This document shows positions 37,603 through 46,398 of a stretch of 64,000 nt of DNA, one piece after another. The stretch's first letter is position 1. Every line of letters begins with the position of its first letter. Position numbers and translations under genes: made by a program. Location: contig NZ_CP059399.1 in the NCBI RefSeq assembly GCF_013744875.1, positions 4,402,001 to 4,466,000 of the forward strand, given 5' to 3'. The stretch comes from Nocardia huaxiensis (GTDB lineage Bacteria; Actinomycetota; Actinomycetes; Mycobacteriales; Mycobacteriaceae). The notes beneath the pieces were generated by a model. That model searched no databases. It had not been told where the DNA came from and saw nothing but the letters and a program-made list of their open reading frames with translations.

Positions 37603-37725
37603 TCAGGCGAGCACGGGGAGGCGATCGGAACCGTGGCTACCGCGCTGGGTGCACTCGGTATCGTGCGCCGCGAGGGCTCGTCCGCCTGTCGACATCGGAT
37701 TCTGTTCGGGCAAAACCGGGTTCAT
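37603..37725 (-). CDS. Candidate 40-residue small ORF upstream of the HNH gene
   Basis: On the minus strand an ATG at 37725 follows a very strong site (GGAAGGAGGAGG, 6 nt spacing) and opens a 40-codon frame beginning MNPVLPEQNP and ending at TGA. It ends 43 bp before the HNH start. It has no hydrophobic segment and one Cys. It could be a leader peptide or a small protein; the strong ribosome-binding site is the main support. Confidence 0.45.
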   Translation of the reverse strand: MNPVLPEQNPMSTGGRALAAHDTECTQRGSHGSDRLPVLA

Positions 37726-37943
37726 CTGTCGCCTCCTCCTTCCTGCTGGTAGCGGCCGACGCTGGAGTGCGCCGAGCCGGTGATCATCGTCGAAACATAT
37801 GGTGACACAACGGTCGTACCGTCGTCGCGTGGTTTTTTCGCCCCTGGGACCGGAGCCGTTACACTGTCGGGCCCTCGGTCGTGCTGGTTCAACGACCGGG
37901 GTTCCCGATTTGTTCCACGGCCTCGCCGACCGGGCCGGACGCG

Positions 37944-37980
37944 GCGAACCCCTCCACCGCGGGGCGGCGAAGGGGTTCGC
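37944..37980 (-). terminator. Hairpin terminator after the 33-residue small ORF
   Basis: GCGAACCCCT (37944-37953) and AGGGGTTCGC (37971-37980) form a perfect 10-bp stem 23 nt past the stop of the small ORF at 38004. Confidence 0.6.
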
Positions 37981-38003
37981 GAATCTGCTTGGGGGACGCC
38001 GGA

Positions 38004-38105
38004 TTACAGCGGGATGGGGCCCGACGAGCCGGTCGAGGCCCAGACCCAGGCGGCGTTGACGCGCGAGACGAGCAGGTTGACGATGTCGAGAACGGTGCTA
38101 CCCAT
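38004..38105 (-). CDS. Candidate 33-residue small protein
   Basis: A minus-strand ATG at 38105 preceded by AGAAGG (6 nt spacing) opens a 33-codon frame starting MGSTVLDIVNLLVSRVN, amphipathic in its first 25 residues and ending SSGPIPL. It lies 39 bp after the membrane-protein gene and is followed by the hairpin at 37944-37980, so it sits where a last operon gene would. I know no family for it. Confidence 0.5.
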   Translation of the reverse strand: MGSTVLDIVNLLVSRVNAAWVWASTGSSGPIPL

Positions 38106-38144
38106 GAAGAACCTTCTGGTCGGAGAAAACTTTCGCCGGGCAGC

Positions 38145-38744
38145 CTAGTCGTTGTTGCTGTAGTCCGACACGTAGACGTAGGTGTGCCACTGGCCGTCGT
38201 GCTCGGCGTACCGGTACGCATTGCGCTTGCCGGGCGCGGGTTCGGGCGGGCCGCTGGGCAAACGGACGAATCCGTCGATATTGCTGAGGAATCCGGCGTC
38301 GGCCAGATCGAATCGGCACCCGTCGGCCAGCCGCTGCACCCGGTCGAAGGTGTAGACGCCGATGCGAATCGCACCGGTGGACTCGGTGCAGCTGGCCGCC
38401 GCCTGATCCAGCGCCGACCGCGACGCCATCCATCCGAGCTTGCCCGGCACGCCCAGCCACAGCACGACCAGCGTGGTCGCCAGCACCAGCGGCAATCCGA
38501 TGCTCGGCCAGTAGATGCGATAGCTGACCCCGCCGACGACCGCCAGCGTCAGCCAGATGGCGAACAGGCCCGCCATCGGCATGAATCCGGTCAGCATGGC
38601 ATCGAGGGTGTCGCCCGAGGACGCCGAGATCCACATCAGCCACAGGCAGCCCGCGGCCCCGAGGCCCAGGATCACGACCATCGCGAGCCACCAGCCGACC
38701 GGGGTTCCCCGCCGGGGCGCCGAAGGAACCGGATACGCAGTCAC
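38145..38744 (-). CDS. Four-helix membrane protein of unknown function
   Basis: A 199-residue protein with hydrophobic segments at about 18-40, 52-72 and 80-100 (one may be two helices) and a soluble C-terminal domain containing two Cys (residues about 119 and 141) that could form a disulfide. The GTG start follows the glcB terminator region. I do not recognise a family. Confidence 0.65.
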   Translation of the reverse strand: MTAYPVPSAPRRGTPVGWWLAMVVILGLGAAGCLWLMWISASSGDTLDAMLTGFMPMAGLFAIWLTLAVVGGVSYRIYWPSIGLPLVLATTLVVLWLGVPGKLGWMASRSALDQAAASCTESTGAIRIGVYTFDRVQRLADGCRFDLADAGFLSNIDGFVRLPSGPPEPAPGKRNAYRYAEHDGQWHTYVYVSDYSNND

Positions 38745-38831
38745 GGTCGCTCATCATGCCCCATGCCCGCACACCCGCGAGCCCGGATCCGGCGACTCGT
38801 CCCACCTACGCCACGCGAGCATGGCCGAATA

Positions 38832-38873
38832 CGGAAAACCCCCCGGCCGTCCGTGGACGACCGGGGATTTCCG
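38832..38873 (-). terminator. Imperfect hairpin terminator of glcB
   Basis: CGGAAAACCCCCCGGCCGTC pairs, with small bulges, with GACGACCGGGGATTTCCG, starting 20 bp after the glcB stop. Confidence 0.65.
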
Positions 38874-38892
38874 ATGCTGTGCGCCTGCGGGA

Positions 38893-41091
38893 TTACGCGC
38901 CGAACTTGGCGTTGTACTCCTTGGCCTCACGGCGACGGCGGTGCAGGATCGGCTCGGTGTAGCCGTTGGGCTGCTTGGTGCCCTCGAGCACCAGCTCCTT
39001 GGCCGCCTGGAAGGCGATGGACCCGGCGAAGTCCGGGGCCATCGGGCGGTAGGAGGAGTCACCGGCGTTCTGGCGGTCGACGATCGGCGCCATACGCTCG
39101 AGCGAGGCGAGCACCTCGGCCTCGGTGACCACGCCGTGGCGCAGCCAGTTGGCCACCAGCTGCGACGAGATGCGCAGGGTCGCACGGTCTTCCATCAGGC
39201 CGACATCCTTGATGTCGGGCACCTTGGAGCAGCCGACGCCCTGGTCGATCCAGCGCACCACGTAGCCGAGAATGCCCTGGGAGTTGTTGTCCAGCTCCTG
39301 CTGCTTCTCCTCGGCGGACCAGTTGGTGTCCTGCGCCAGGGGGATTTCCAGGATCTGATCGACGGTGGCGCGCGGGCCGCCCTTGGCGATCTCGGCCTGC
39401 CGCTTGAACACGTCCACCAGGTGGTAGTGGGTGGCGTGCAGGGTGGCGGCGGTCGGGGACGGCACCCACGCGGTGTTGGCGCCGGCCTTCGGGTGGCCGA
39501 TCTTCTGCTTGAGCATTTCGGCCATCAGGTCGGGCATGGCCCACATGCCCTTGCCGATCTGCGCCTTGCCGGGCAGGCCGGTGGCGATGCCGGTGTCGAC
39601 GTTCCAGTCCTCGTAGGACAGGATCCACTGCTGGGTCTTCATCTCGGCCTTGCGGACCATCGGCCCGGCCTCCATGGAGGTGTGGATCTCGTCGCCGGTG
39701 CGGTCCAGGAAGCCGGTGTTGATGAAGACCACGCGGTCCTTGGCGGCGTGGATGGACGCCTTGAGGTTGACCGTGGTGCGGCGCTCCTCGTCCATGATGC
39801 CGACCTTGAGCGTATTGCGCGGCAGGTCGAGGGCGTCCTCGATGCGGCCGAACAGCTCGTTGGTGAAGGCGACCTCGTCCGGGCCGTGCATCTTCGGCTT
39901 CACGATGTAGATCGAGCCGGTGCGGGTGTTCTTCAGCCCGCCATTGCCATTGGCGGCATTGAGGGCGTGCTTGGCGATCAGGACGGTGATGAGGCCGTCC
40001 ATGATGCCCTCGGGGATCTCGTTGCCGTCCTTGTCGATGATGGCGTCGGAGGTCATGAGGTGGCCGACATTGCGCACGAACAGCAGCGAACGGCCGTGCA
40101 GCACAAGCTCACTGCCGTCGAGCGCGGTGTACACGCGGTCGGGGTTCATGGTGCGGGTGAAGGTCTTGCCGCCCTTGGACACCGCCTCGGCCAGATCGCC
40201 CTTCATCAGGCCCAGCCAGTTGTGGTAGCACAGGACCTTGTCCTCGGCGTCCACGGCCGCGACCGAGTCCTCGAAGTCCATGATGGTGGTGACCGCGGAC
40301 TCCAGCACCAGGTCCTTGACACCGGCGGTGTCGGTGGAGCCGATGGGGGATTCCGGGTCGATCTGGATCTCGATGTGCAGGCCGTTGTGCTTCAACAGGA
40401 TCGAGGTCGGGTTGGCCGGATCGCCCAGGTAGCCGACGAGGGCGTCGTTGTCGGCCAGGCCGATGTCGGTGCCGTCCTCGAGGCCGACGACGAGCTCGCC
40501 GTCCTCGATGGAGTACTTGGTGGAGCCGACGTGCGAGCCGGTGATCAGCGGCACCGCGTCGTCGAGGAAGTTGCGGGCCCACTCGATGACCTTGTCACCG
40601 CGGACCTTGTTGTAGCCGGTGCCCTTTTCCGCGCCGTTCTCCTCGGAGATGGCGTCGGTGCCGTACAGGGCGTCATACAGCGAGCCCCAGCGCGCGTTCG
40701 CCGCGTTGATGGCGAAGCGGGCGTTCATCACCGGCACCACGAGCTGCGGGCCCGCGGTCACAGCGATTTCGGCGTCCACGTTCTCGGTGCCGATCTGGAA
40801 GTCGGCCGGTTCGGGACGGAGGTAGCCGATCTCGGTGAGGAACTGCTTGTAGGCAGCCTTGTCGTAGCCGGCGCCGGGGTTGGCGCGGTGCCACTCGTCG
40901 ATCTTGGCCTGGATGTCGTCGCGTTCCGCCAGCAGTGCGCGGTTACGGGGAGCGAGGTCGTTGATGACGGCCTCGGCACCCGACCAGAACGCGGCGGAAT
41001 CTACGCCGGTACCGGGAAGAGCCTCGTTCTCCACAAACTCGTGAAGGACGCGCGCGACCTGGAGCCCGCCGACCTGAATCCGCTCTGTCAT
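38893..41091 (-). CDS. glcB: Malate synthase G
   Basis: A 732-residue malate synthase G, close to the 741 residues of the M. tuberculosis enzyme. It condenses glyoxylate and acetyl-CoA in the glyoxylate shunt. It shows [31 protein letters not shown] and [11 protein letters not shown] family segments. The ATG has GAGG upstream. It is divergent from the SDR operon at 41286 and shares its regulatory gap. Confidence 0.97.
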   Translation of the reverse strand: MTERIQVGGLQVARVLHEFVENEALPGTGVDSAAFWSGAEAVINDLAPRNRALLAERDDIQAKIDEWHRANPGAGYDKAAYKQFLTEIGYLRPEPADFQIGTENVDAEIAVTAGPQLVVPVMNARFAINAANARWGSLYDALYGTDAISEENGAEKGTGYNKVRGDKVIEWARNFLDDAVPLITGSHVGSTKYSIEDGELVVGLEDGTDIGLADNDALVGYLGDPANPTSILLKHNGLHIEIQIDPESPIGSTDTAGVKDLVLESAVTTIMDFEDSVAAVDAEDKVLCYHNWLGLMKGDLAEAVSKGGKTFTRTMNPDRVYTALDGSELVLHGRSLLFVRNVGHLMTSDAIIDKDGNEIPEGIMDGLITVLIAKHALNAANGNGGLKNTRTGSIYIVKPKMHGPDEVAFTNELFGRIEDALDLPRNTLKVGIMDEERRTTVNLKASIHAAKDRVVFINTGFLDRTGDEIHTSMEAGPMVRKAEMKTQQWILSYEDWNVDTGIATGLPGKAQIGKGMWAMPDLMAEMLKQKIGHPKAGANTAWVPSPTAATLHATHYHLVDVFKRQAEIAKGGPRATVDQILEIPLAQDTNWSAEEKQQELDNNSQGILGYVVRWIDQGVGCSKVPDIKDVGLMEDRATLRISSQLVANWLRHGVVTEAEVLASLERMAPIVDRQNAGDSSYRPMAPDFAGSIAFQAAKELVLEGTKQPNGYTEPILHRRRREAKEYNAKFGA

Positions 41092-41211
41092 CTAGATGCC
41101 TCATTTCGAGAAGCCGGGTGAAAAAGTACGCCCGTCATGTTACTCGCGGGTACCGCGTGGCCTGTCACGGCACCCTCCCCGGAGTGACCTATCCCATGCG
41201 GTCACAAACCC

Positions 41212-41240
41212 TTGAATGTTCCGGGCGGTACATTTAATGT
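41212..41240 (+). promoter_or_regulatory. Probable promoter of the SDR-TetR-ACAD operon
   Basis: TTGAAT (41212-41217) and TAATGT (41235-41240) with a 17-bp spacer resemble -35 and -10 elements. The -10 lies at the centre of the palindrome 41215-41255, so a bound repressor would block RNA polymerase. Confidence 0.5.
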
Positions 41241-41255
41241 ACTGCGCAGAACATT
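41215..41255. promoter_or_regulatory. 41-bp nested two-fold symmetric operator
   Basis: AATGTTC (41215-41221) mirrors GAACATT (41249-41255), and inside them GTACAT (41228-41233) mirrors ATGTAC (41237-41242), all about one centre at 41235 with equal 6-bp gaps. This suits two repressor dimers. The TetR gene at 42029 in the downstream operon is the likely ligand-responsive protein. Confidence 0.7.
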
Positions 41256-41285
41256 TCTGATTCTCGGGACGCGAAGGTGCGATTC

Positions 41286-42032
41286 ATGGGAGATGCGTTG
41301 TCCGGCAAGGTCGTTGTGGTCACCGGCGGTAGCCGCGGGCTCGGGCGCGAAATGGTGCTGGCCTTCGCAGGGGCCGGGGCGGACGTCGTGATCGCCAGCC
41401 GGAAGCTCGAGGCGTGTGACGAACTAGCCACTGCGGTGCGCGAGAAGCACGGGGTGCGGGCGCTCGCTGTCGCCTGCAATGTCGGGGTGTGGGAGCAGTG
41501 CGACGCCCTCGCCGACGCGGCCTACGCGGAATTCGGGCGGGTCGACGTGCTGGTGAACAACGCGGGCATGTCACTGCTGTACCCGAGCCTGGATCAGGTC
41601 ACCGAGTCCATGTTCGACAAGATCATCGCCACCAATCTCAAAGGGGCGTTCCGGCTGTCGGCGGTGATCGGGGCGCGCATGGCCGCGGCGGGCCGCGGGT
41701 CGATCGTCAATATCTCGTCCATGGAGGCGACACATCCCGAGCCGATGGCGGTGCCGTACGCGGCAGCCAAAGCGGGGCTGGAGACACTCGGAGCCGGGAT
41801 CGCACAAACCTACGGACCGGCGGTGCGGGTCAATACGATTCGCTGCGGGGCCTTCGACACCGATATCGCCAAGGCGTGGCCGCCAGAGATGCGGGACTAC
41901 ATGGTGCAGCACACCGCGCTGGGCCGCATCGGGGTGCCCGCCGATATCGTCGGGGCCGCACTGTTTTTCGCCTCCGATGCCTCGGCCTTCTGCACGGGGG
42001 CGACCCTGGCGCTGGACGGTGGCTGGCGGTGA
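41286..42032 (+). CDS. Short-chain dehydrogenase/reductase
   Basis: A 248-residue SDR with the cofactor motif TGGSRGLG, the NNAG motif, and catalytic Ser (NISSMEA), Tyr and Lys (VPYAAAKAG). It probably oxidises or reduces a 3-hydroxyacyl or related carbonyl with NAD(P). ATG at 41286 has GAAGG upstream. The stop overlaps the TetR start by GTGA, and the operon ends with an acyl-CoA dehydrogenase, which suggests fatty-acid or sterol-derived substrates. Confidence 0.9.
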   Translation: MGDALSGKVVVVTGGSRGLGREMVLAFAGAGADVVIASRKLEACDELATAVREKHGVRALAVACNVGVWEQCDALADAAYAEFGRVDVLVNNAGMSLLYPSLDQVTESMFDKIIATNLKGAFRLSAVIGARMAAAGRGSIVNISSMEATHPEPMAVPYAAAKAGLETLGAGIAQTYGPAVRVNTIRCGAFDTDIAKAWPPEMRDYMVQHTALGRIGVPADIVGAALFFASDASAFCTGATLALDGGWR

Positions 42033-42658
42033 GCGCGCAACCGGTGCGCCGGCGCGGGCGGCCACCCGCCTCGGAGGTGAATCCGGGACAGACGCGGGAG
42101 CGGATCGTGCGCGCGGCCATGGAGCTGTTCGCGGAGAAGGGGTTTCACGCCACCAGCGTCGCCGAGATCGGCGACCGGGCCGGGATTCAGCGGGGTGCGC
42201 TGTACTACCACATCGGGTCCAAGGAAGAGCTGCTCTTCCAGATCCGGCGGGGGTACACGCAGACCATGTTCGAGGCCGCGGCGGCCATCGCCGATAGTGA
42301 GCTCGATCCGATGAGTAAGCTGCGCAACCTGATTCGCAGCCATGTGCGGCTGATCATCGAGCATCAGTACGAGGTGGCCATCGCGCTGCGCGACGCCGGG
42401 GCGCTGACCGCCGAACGTGAAGCGGACCTCCAGCAATTGCGCGACGGCATCCAACGCTGCTGGCAGCGCGTCATCGACGAGGGCCATGCGGCGGGCGTGC
42501 TGCGCACCAACGATCACGTCGTCGGCAACAGCCTCGTGGCCATGCTGAACATGGTGAGCCGCTGGTATCGCCCCGACGGCGCGCACACCCCCGAACAGAT
42601 CGCCGACATTCTCATCACCACCATCCTCGACGGCGTCGCCACGACCCGGAGCAACTGA
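42029..42658 (+). CDS. TetR-family regulator (KstR2-like group)
   Basis: A 209-residue TetR protein. The helix-turn-helix (about 22-68) reads AMELFAEKGFHATSVAEIGD then AGIQRGALYYHIGSKEELL. The C-terminal WYRPDGAHTPEQIAD resembles the WYRPGG...LTAQQ ending of KstR2-type acyl-CoA-responsive repressors, but it is not clearly KstR2 itself. It likely binds the palindrome at 41215 and responds to an acyl-CoA made or used by its operon. Confidence 0.88.
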   Translation: MSAQPVRRRGRPPASEVNPGQTRERIVRAAMELFAEKGFHATSVAEIGDRAGIQRGALYYHIGSKEELLFQIRRGYTQTMFEAAAAIADSELDPMSKLRNLIRSHVRLIIEHQYEVAIALRDAGALTAEREADLQQLRDGIQRCWQRVIDEGHAAGVLRTNDHVVGNSLVAMLNMVSRWYRPDGAHTPEQIADILITTILDGVATTRSN

Positions 42659-42668
42659 AAGGCTGACC

Positions 42669-43958
42669 ATGGCTTGGGATTTCGAGACCGATCCGGAATA
42701 CCAGAAGAAGCTGGACTGGGTCGCGGAGTTCGTCCGCACCGAGGTCGAACCCCTCGACCTGATCTACCCGGAGCCCTACGACCGGCAGAACCCGGAGATC
42801 CGGGCGCTCATGAAACCGTTGCAGGACAAGGTGAAAGAGCAGGGCCTGTGGGCCTGCCACCTCGGCCCCGAGCTCGGCGGGCCCGGCTACGGGCAGGTCA
42901 AGCTGGCGCTGCTCAACGAGGTCATCGGCACCTCCAAGTGGGCTCCGCTGGTATTCGGTTGTCAGGCACCGGATTCCGGCAATGCCGAGATTCTCGCCCA
43001 CTTCGGGACACCGGAGCAGAAGGCGAAGTACCTGCAGCCCCTGCTCGACGGTGAGATCGGCTCCTGCTACGTCATGACCGAACCCACCGGCGGCTCCGAC
43101 CCGACCGCGTTCAAGACCCTCGCCGTGCGCGACGGCGACGAATGGGTCATCAACGGCGAGAAGTGGTTCAACTCGGCGGCCGAATTCGCCAGCTTCCACA
43201 TCGTCATGGTGGTCACCGACCCGGAGGCCGAACCACACAAGCGGCTGTCCATGTTCATCGTCCCCGCCGACACCCCGGGCCTGGAGATCGTCCGCAACTT
43301 CACCGTCCCCGGCTTCTCGGAAAACGAAGGGCACCTGCGGTTCACGAATGTGCGCGTGCCCGCCGACGCGCTGCTCGGCGCGGAAGGGCTCGGCTTCATC
43401 GTCGCCCAGACCCGGCTCGGCGGCGGCCGGGTGCATCACGCCATGCGCACGGTCGCCATGGTGCGCAAGGCGTTCGACATGATGTGCGAGCGCGCCGTCT
43501 CCCGGCCCATGCGCAAGGGCGTGCTCGGCGGCCTCCAGATGACCCAGGAGAAGATCGCCGAAGCCTGGATCGAAATGGAACAGTTCCGGCTGCTGGTGCT
43601 GCGCACCGCCTGGCGCATCGACAAGGAGCAGGACTACCGCAAGGTTCGCCACGACATCGCCGCCATCAAGGTCGCCATGCCGAAGGTGATGCACGACATC
43701 GCCCAGCGCGCCATGCACCTGCACGGGGCCATCGGCGTCAGCACCGACCTGCCGTTCGTCGACATGATGAACTACGCCCAGGTCATGGCCATCGCGGACG
43801 GGCCCACCGAGGTCCACAAGATCACCCTGGCCAAGGAGGTCCTCAAGACCTACGCACCGGGAGATCCGGTGTACCCCAGCGGTTTCCGGCCCGCCCTGCG
43901 GGAGAAAGCGCGCGAGCTGGTGGCGCAGCGGCTCGAACACACCGTCGGGAACCTCTGA
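42669..43958 (+). CDS. Acyl-CoA dehydrogenase, ACAD10/11-like
   Basis: A 429-residue flavoprotein with the FAD/substrate motif YVMTEPTGGSDPT and the C-terminal MHLHGAIGVSTDLPF. The catalytic-base position reads ADGPTEVHK, with Asp where short- and medium-chain enzymes have Glu (EGT). That Asp is typical of the ACAD10/ACAD11 group. No attached APH-like kinase domain is present. ATG follows AAAGG, 10 bp after the TetR stop. Confidence 0.9.
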   Translation: MAWDFETDPEYQKKLDWVAEFVRTEVEPLDLIYPEPYDRQNPEIRALMKPLQDKVKEQGLWACHLGPELGGPGYGQVKLALLNEVIGTSKWAPLVFGCQAPDSGNAEILAHFGTPEQKAKYLQPLLDGEIGSCYVMTEPTGGSDPTAFKTLAVRDGDEWVINGEKWFNSAAEFASFHIVMVVTDPEAEPHKRLSMFIVPADTPGLEIVRNFTVPGFSENEGHLRFTNVRVPADALLGAEGLGFIVAQTRLGGGRVHHAMRTVAMVRKAFDMMCERAVSRPMRKGVLGGLQMTQEKIAEAWIEMEQFRLLVLRTAWRIDKEQDYRKVRHDIAAIKVAMPKVMHDIAQRAMHLHGAIGVSTDLPFVDMMNYAQVMAIADGPTEVHKITLAKEVLKTYAPGDPVYPSGFRPALREKARELVAQRLEHTVGNL

Positions 43959-44078
43959 GCAGGCCCGTCGCAGGTGATGACGGAACGCTGACATCTGCCC
44001 CGAAGCGCTGGTGCAACGCCTGGCGGTGCTGTTCTATCGGCTGGTCAGGTCATCCGCGGCGGCTTCGGGAGGCAGCAC

Positions 44079-44612
44079 ATGTCGAGGGTTGGGACCATTG
44101 TTCGATCGCCGATCACCTGGGTGGTGACGGGCGTGCTGGTCGTGGCGCTCGCGGTCGGGACGGTGTACTTCGCCCCGTGGAAGCTGTTCACCAGCACCAC
44201 CGTGGTGGAAGCCGTGCCCACGGCCGCCGCGCCCGCTGTCTCCGGCGCGGCGGTGGAACCGCGCACGCTCTACACCGGCACACTCATCTCGCACGAGCAC
44301 GACACCAGCGGCACCGTCGCCGTGCTGCAACTCGCGGACGGGCGGCGGGTGCTGAGGCTGGAGAATCTCGACACCAGCGACGGCCCGGACCTGCACGTGT
44401 GGCTCAGTGACGCCGCCGTGCTGGAGGGGCGCGACGGCTGGGGCGTCTTCGACGACGGCGACCACACCGACCTCGGAAAGCTCAAGGGCAACAAGGGAAG
44501 TCAGAACTACGACATCCCCGCCGAGGTGGATCTCGCCAAGCTGGGCAGTGTCACGGTCTGGTGCGTCCGCTTCCACGTCTCCTTCGGCGCCGCCGAATTG
44601 CGGGCGGCCTAG
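44079..44612 (+). CDS. Membrane-anchored DM13-domain protein
   Basis: A 177-residue protein with one N-terminal membrane helix (about 12-33), a Thr/Ala/Val-rich spacer and a DM13 domain (about 65-175). Domain hallmarks are LENLDTSDGPDLHVWLS, LGKLKGNKGSQNYDIP and VTVWCVRFHVSFG with the conserved Cys. DM13 domains are proposed to take part in redox or cross-linking reactions at surfaces. GGGAGG lies 6 nt before ATG. It overlaps the convergent AraC gene by 4 bp. Confidence 0.88.
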   Translation: MSRVGTIVRSPITWVVTGVLVVALAVGTVYFAPWKLFTSTTVVEAVPTAAAPAVSGAAVEPRTLYTGTLISHEHDTSGTVAVLQLADGRRVLRLENLDTSDGPDLHVWLSDAAVLEGRDGWGVFDDGDHTDLGKLKGNKGSQNYDIPAEVDLAKLGSVTVWCVRFHVSFGAAELRAA

Positions 44613-45562
44613 CGGCTGGCGGTGCGGAAGCGGGCGCGGTAGGCGGAGGGGGTTACGCCGAAGTGGCGGAGGAAGATTCGGCGGAGCGACTCGTCGCTGC
44701 CCAGGCCGGAGCGACGGGCGGCCGAGGTGATGGATTCGCCGGATTCCAGCATGGATTGGGCGGCTTCCAGACGGACGGATTCCACGAAGGCGGCGGGGGT
44801 GGTGTGCAGGTGTTCGTGGAACAGGCGGGTGAGGTGGCGGACGCTCAGAGCGGCGCGAGAAGCCATGGCGGACAAGGAATGATCGGCCGCCGGGTCGGCG
44901 AGGATGCTGTCGAGGAGCGCGCGGAGCGGATCGTGGCGGGGGCGCGGGAGGCGCGAGGCGACCGAGAACTGGGATTGGCCGCCGGGACGTTGCAGGAAGA
45001 CGACCAGGTCTCGGGCCACCTCCCGGGCGAGGTCCGCGCCTTCGTCCTCCTCGATGAGGGCCAGGGCCAGGTCGATGCCCGCGCTGACGCCCGCCGAGGT
45101 GAAGACGCTGCCGTCGCGGACGTAGATGGCGTCCGGTTCCACCGTGATGCGCGGGTGCACACGGGCCAGCATCGCGGTGTGCCGCCAGTGCGTGGTGGCG
45201 CGGCGGCCGTCGAGGACGCCGGCCTGGGCGAGGGCGAAGGCGCCGGTGCAGACCGAGGCGATGCGGCGGGCGGAGGCGGCGAAATCCGGTATGGCGTCGA
45301 GTAGTTCGCGCGGGACGGGGGAGTGCGGCAGGCCCGAGGAACCCGGGACCAGGACGGTGTGGGCATCGCGAACCTCGGCGAAACTCGCGTTCACGGTCAG
45401 GCTGGTGCCGGCGGAGGTGGTGACCGGGCCGCCGGTGGGGGAACAGAGGATCAGTTCGTACGCGCCGCCCAGATCCGTTGCGGTACTGAATACTTCGAGA
45501 GGTGCGGTGGCGTCGAGGAGGCGGACGCCCTCGTAGGCCAGGACGGCGATCTTGCGGGTCAC
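44609..45562 (-). CDS. GlxA-type regulator (DJ-1/PfpI plus AraC domains)
   Basis: A 317-residue regulator. Residues 1-180 form a DJ-1/PfpI-like amidotransferase-fold domain with ASVCTGAFALAQAG at the nucleophile elbow. Residues about 215-315 are an AraC helix-turn-helix pair (MASRAALSVRHLTRLFHEHL, then ITSAARRSGLGSDESLRRIF). It is divergent from the HD-domain gene with 84 bp between them, so it probably controls that gene. Confidence 0.9.
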   Translation of the reverse strand: MTRKIAVLAYEGVRLLDATAPLEVFSTATDLGGAYELILCSPTGGPVTTSAGTSLTVNASFAEVRDAHTVLVPGSSGLPHSPVPRELLDAIPDFAASARRIASVCTGAFALAQAGVLDGRRATTHWRHTAMLARVHPRITVEPDAIYVRDGSVFTSAGVSAGIDLALALIEEDEGADLAREVARDLVVFLQRPGGQSQFSVASRLPRPRHDPLRALLDSILADPAADHSLSAMASRAALSVRHLTRLFHEHLHTTPAAFVESVRLEAAQSMLESGESITSAARRSGLGSDESLRRIFLRHFGVTPSAYRARFRTASR

Positions 45563-45646
45563 CCACCCAGACTAATGGCCAGATCTGTGGGGTTCGTGGC
45601 CGGATGGCCATGGTGGCGGGAACCCCGCGGCGGCGAGGCTCTAGGC

Positions 45647-46282
45647 ATGACAACGATCGCTGATATCCGGATCCCCGACAGCCGCCTCGCCGCCGAAGCC
45701 ACCGAGCTGGTCCGCGACACCGCCTCCGAACTGATCTTCAACCATTCCCGCCGGGTGTACCTGTTCGGCGCCCTGCAGGGGCGGCGCCGCCTGCTCGACT
45801 TCGACGCCGAACTGCTCTACGTCGGCGCCATGTTCCACGATCTCGGTCTCACCGAACGGCATCGAAACAGTATGCGGCGCTTCGAGATCGACGGGGCCGA
45901 CGATGCGCGCGACTTCCTGCGCGGGCACGGAATCGCGGCAGGCGACGCCGATACGGTGTGGACGGCCATCGCCCTGCACACCACCCCGGAGATCCCGGCG
46001 CACATGGCCCCCGAGATCGCGCTGGTGACCGCGGGCGTCGAAATGGATGTGCTCGGAATCGGATTCGACGATATTCCGGCCGAGGTGCGGGAGGCCGTGG
46101 TGGCGGCGCATCCGCGTCCGGACTTCAAGAAGCGAATCCTGGCCGCCTTCACCGAGGGCAACGCGCATCGTCCGGGCTCGACCTTCGGCAATGTCAAAGC
46201 CGATGTACTGGAGCGCTTCTCGCCCGGTTACGTCCGGGAGAACTTCGTGGAGGTGATCGAGAATTCGAAGTGGGCCGAATGA
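45647..46282 (+). CDS. HD-domain hydrolase
   Basis: A 211-residue HD-domain protein with the metal-binding residues in FNHSRRVYLFG, AMFHDLGLT and a later ALHTTPEIP segment. It resembles small cyanamide-hydratase-like HD enzymes, but the substrate is unknown. ATG at 45647 lies behind GCGAGG. The partner regulator is the divergent GlxA-type protein. Confidence 0.85.
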   Translation: MTTIADIRIPDSRLAAEATELVRDTASELIFNHSRRVYLFGALQGRRRLLDFDAELLYVGAMFHDLGLTERHRNSMRRFEIDGADDARDFLRGHGIAAGDADTVWTAIALHTTPEIPAHMAPEIALVTAGVEMDVLGIGFDDIPAEVREAVVAAHPRPDFKKRILAAFTEGNAHRPGSTFGNVKADVLERFSPGYVRENFVEVIENSKWAE

Positions 46283-46398
46283 GAGCCGCTCGGGCGCACG
46301 AAAATTTCCATATGCGAGCAGCCGGACGGGCTGGTTAGGGTCGGAATCGTCCCGAGGGCCCCGGGGTCGAAATCACTCGCTCTCTCAGTGGAGGAACA

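Noticed and set aside
38557..41121. 854-codon plus-strand frame opposite glcB
   Set aside because: Val/Gly/Asp-rich antisense shadow of malate synthase.
42615..43994. 459-codon minus-strand frame opposite the ACAD gene
   Set aside because: Antisense shadow with biased composition; the plus-strand enzyme is well supported.
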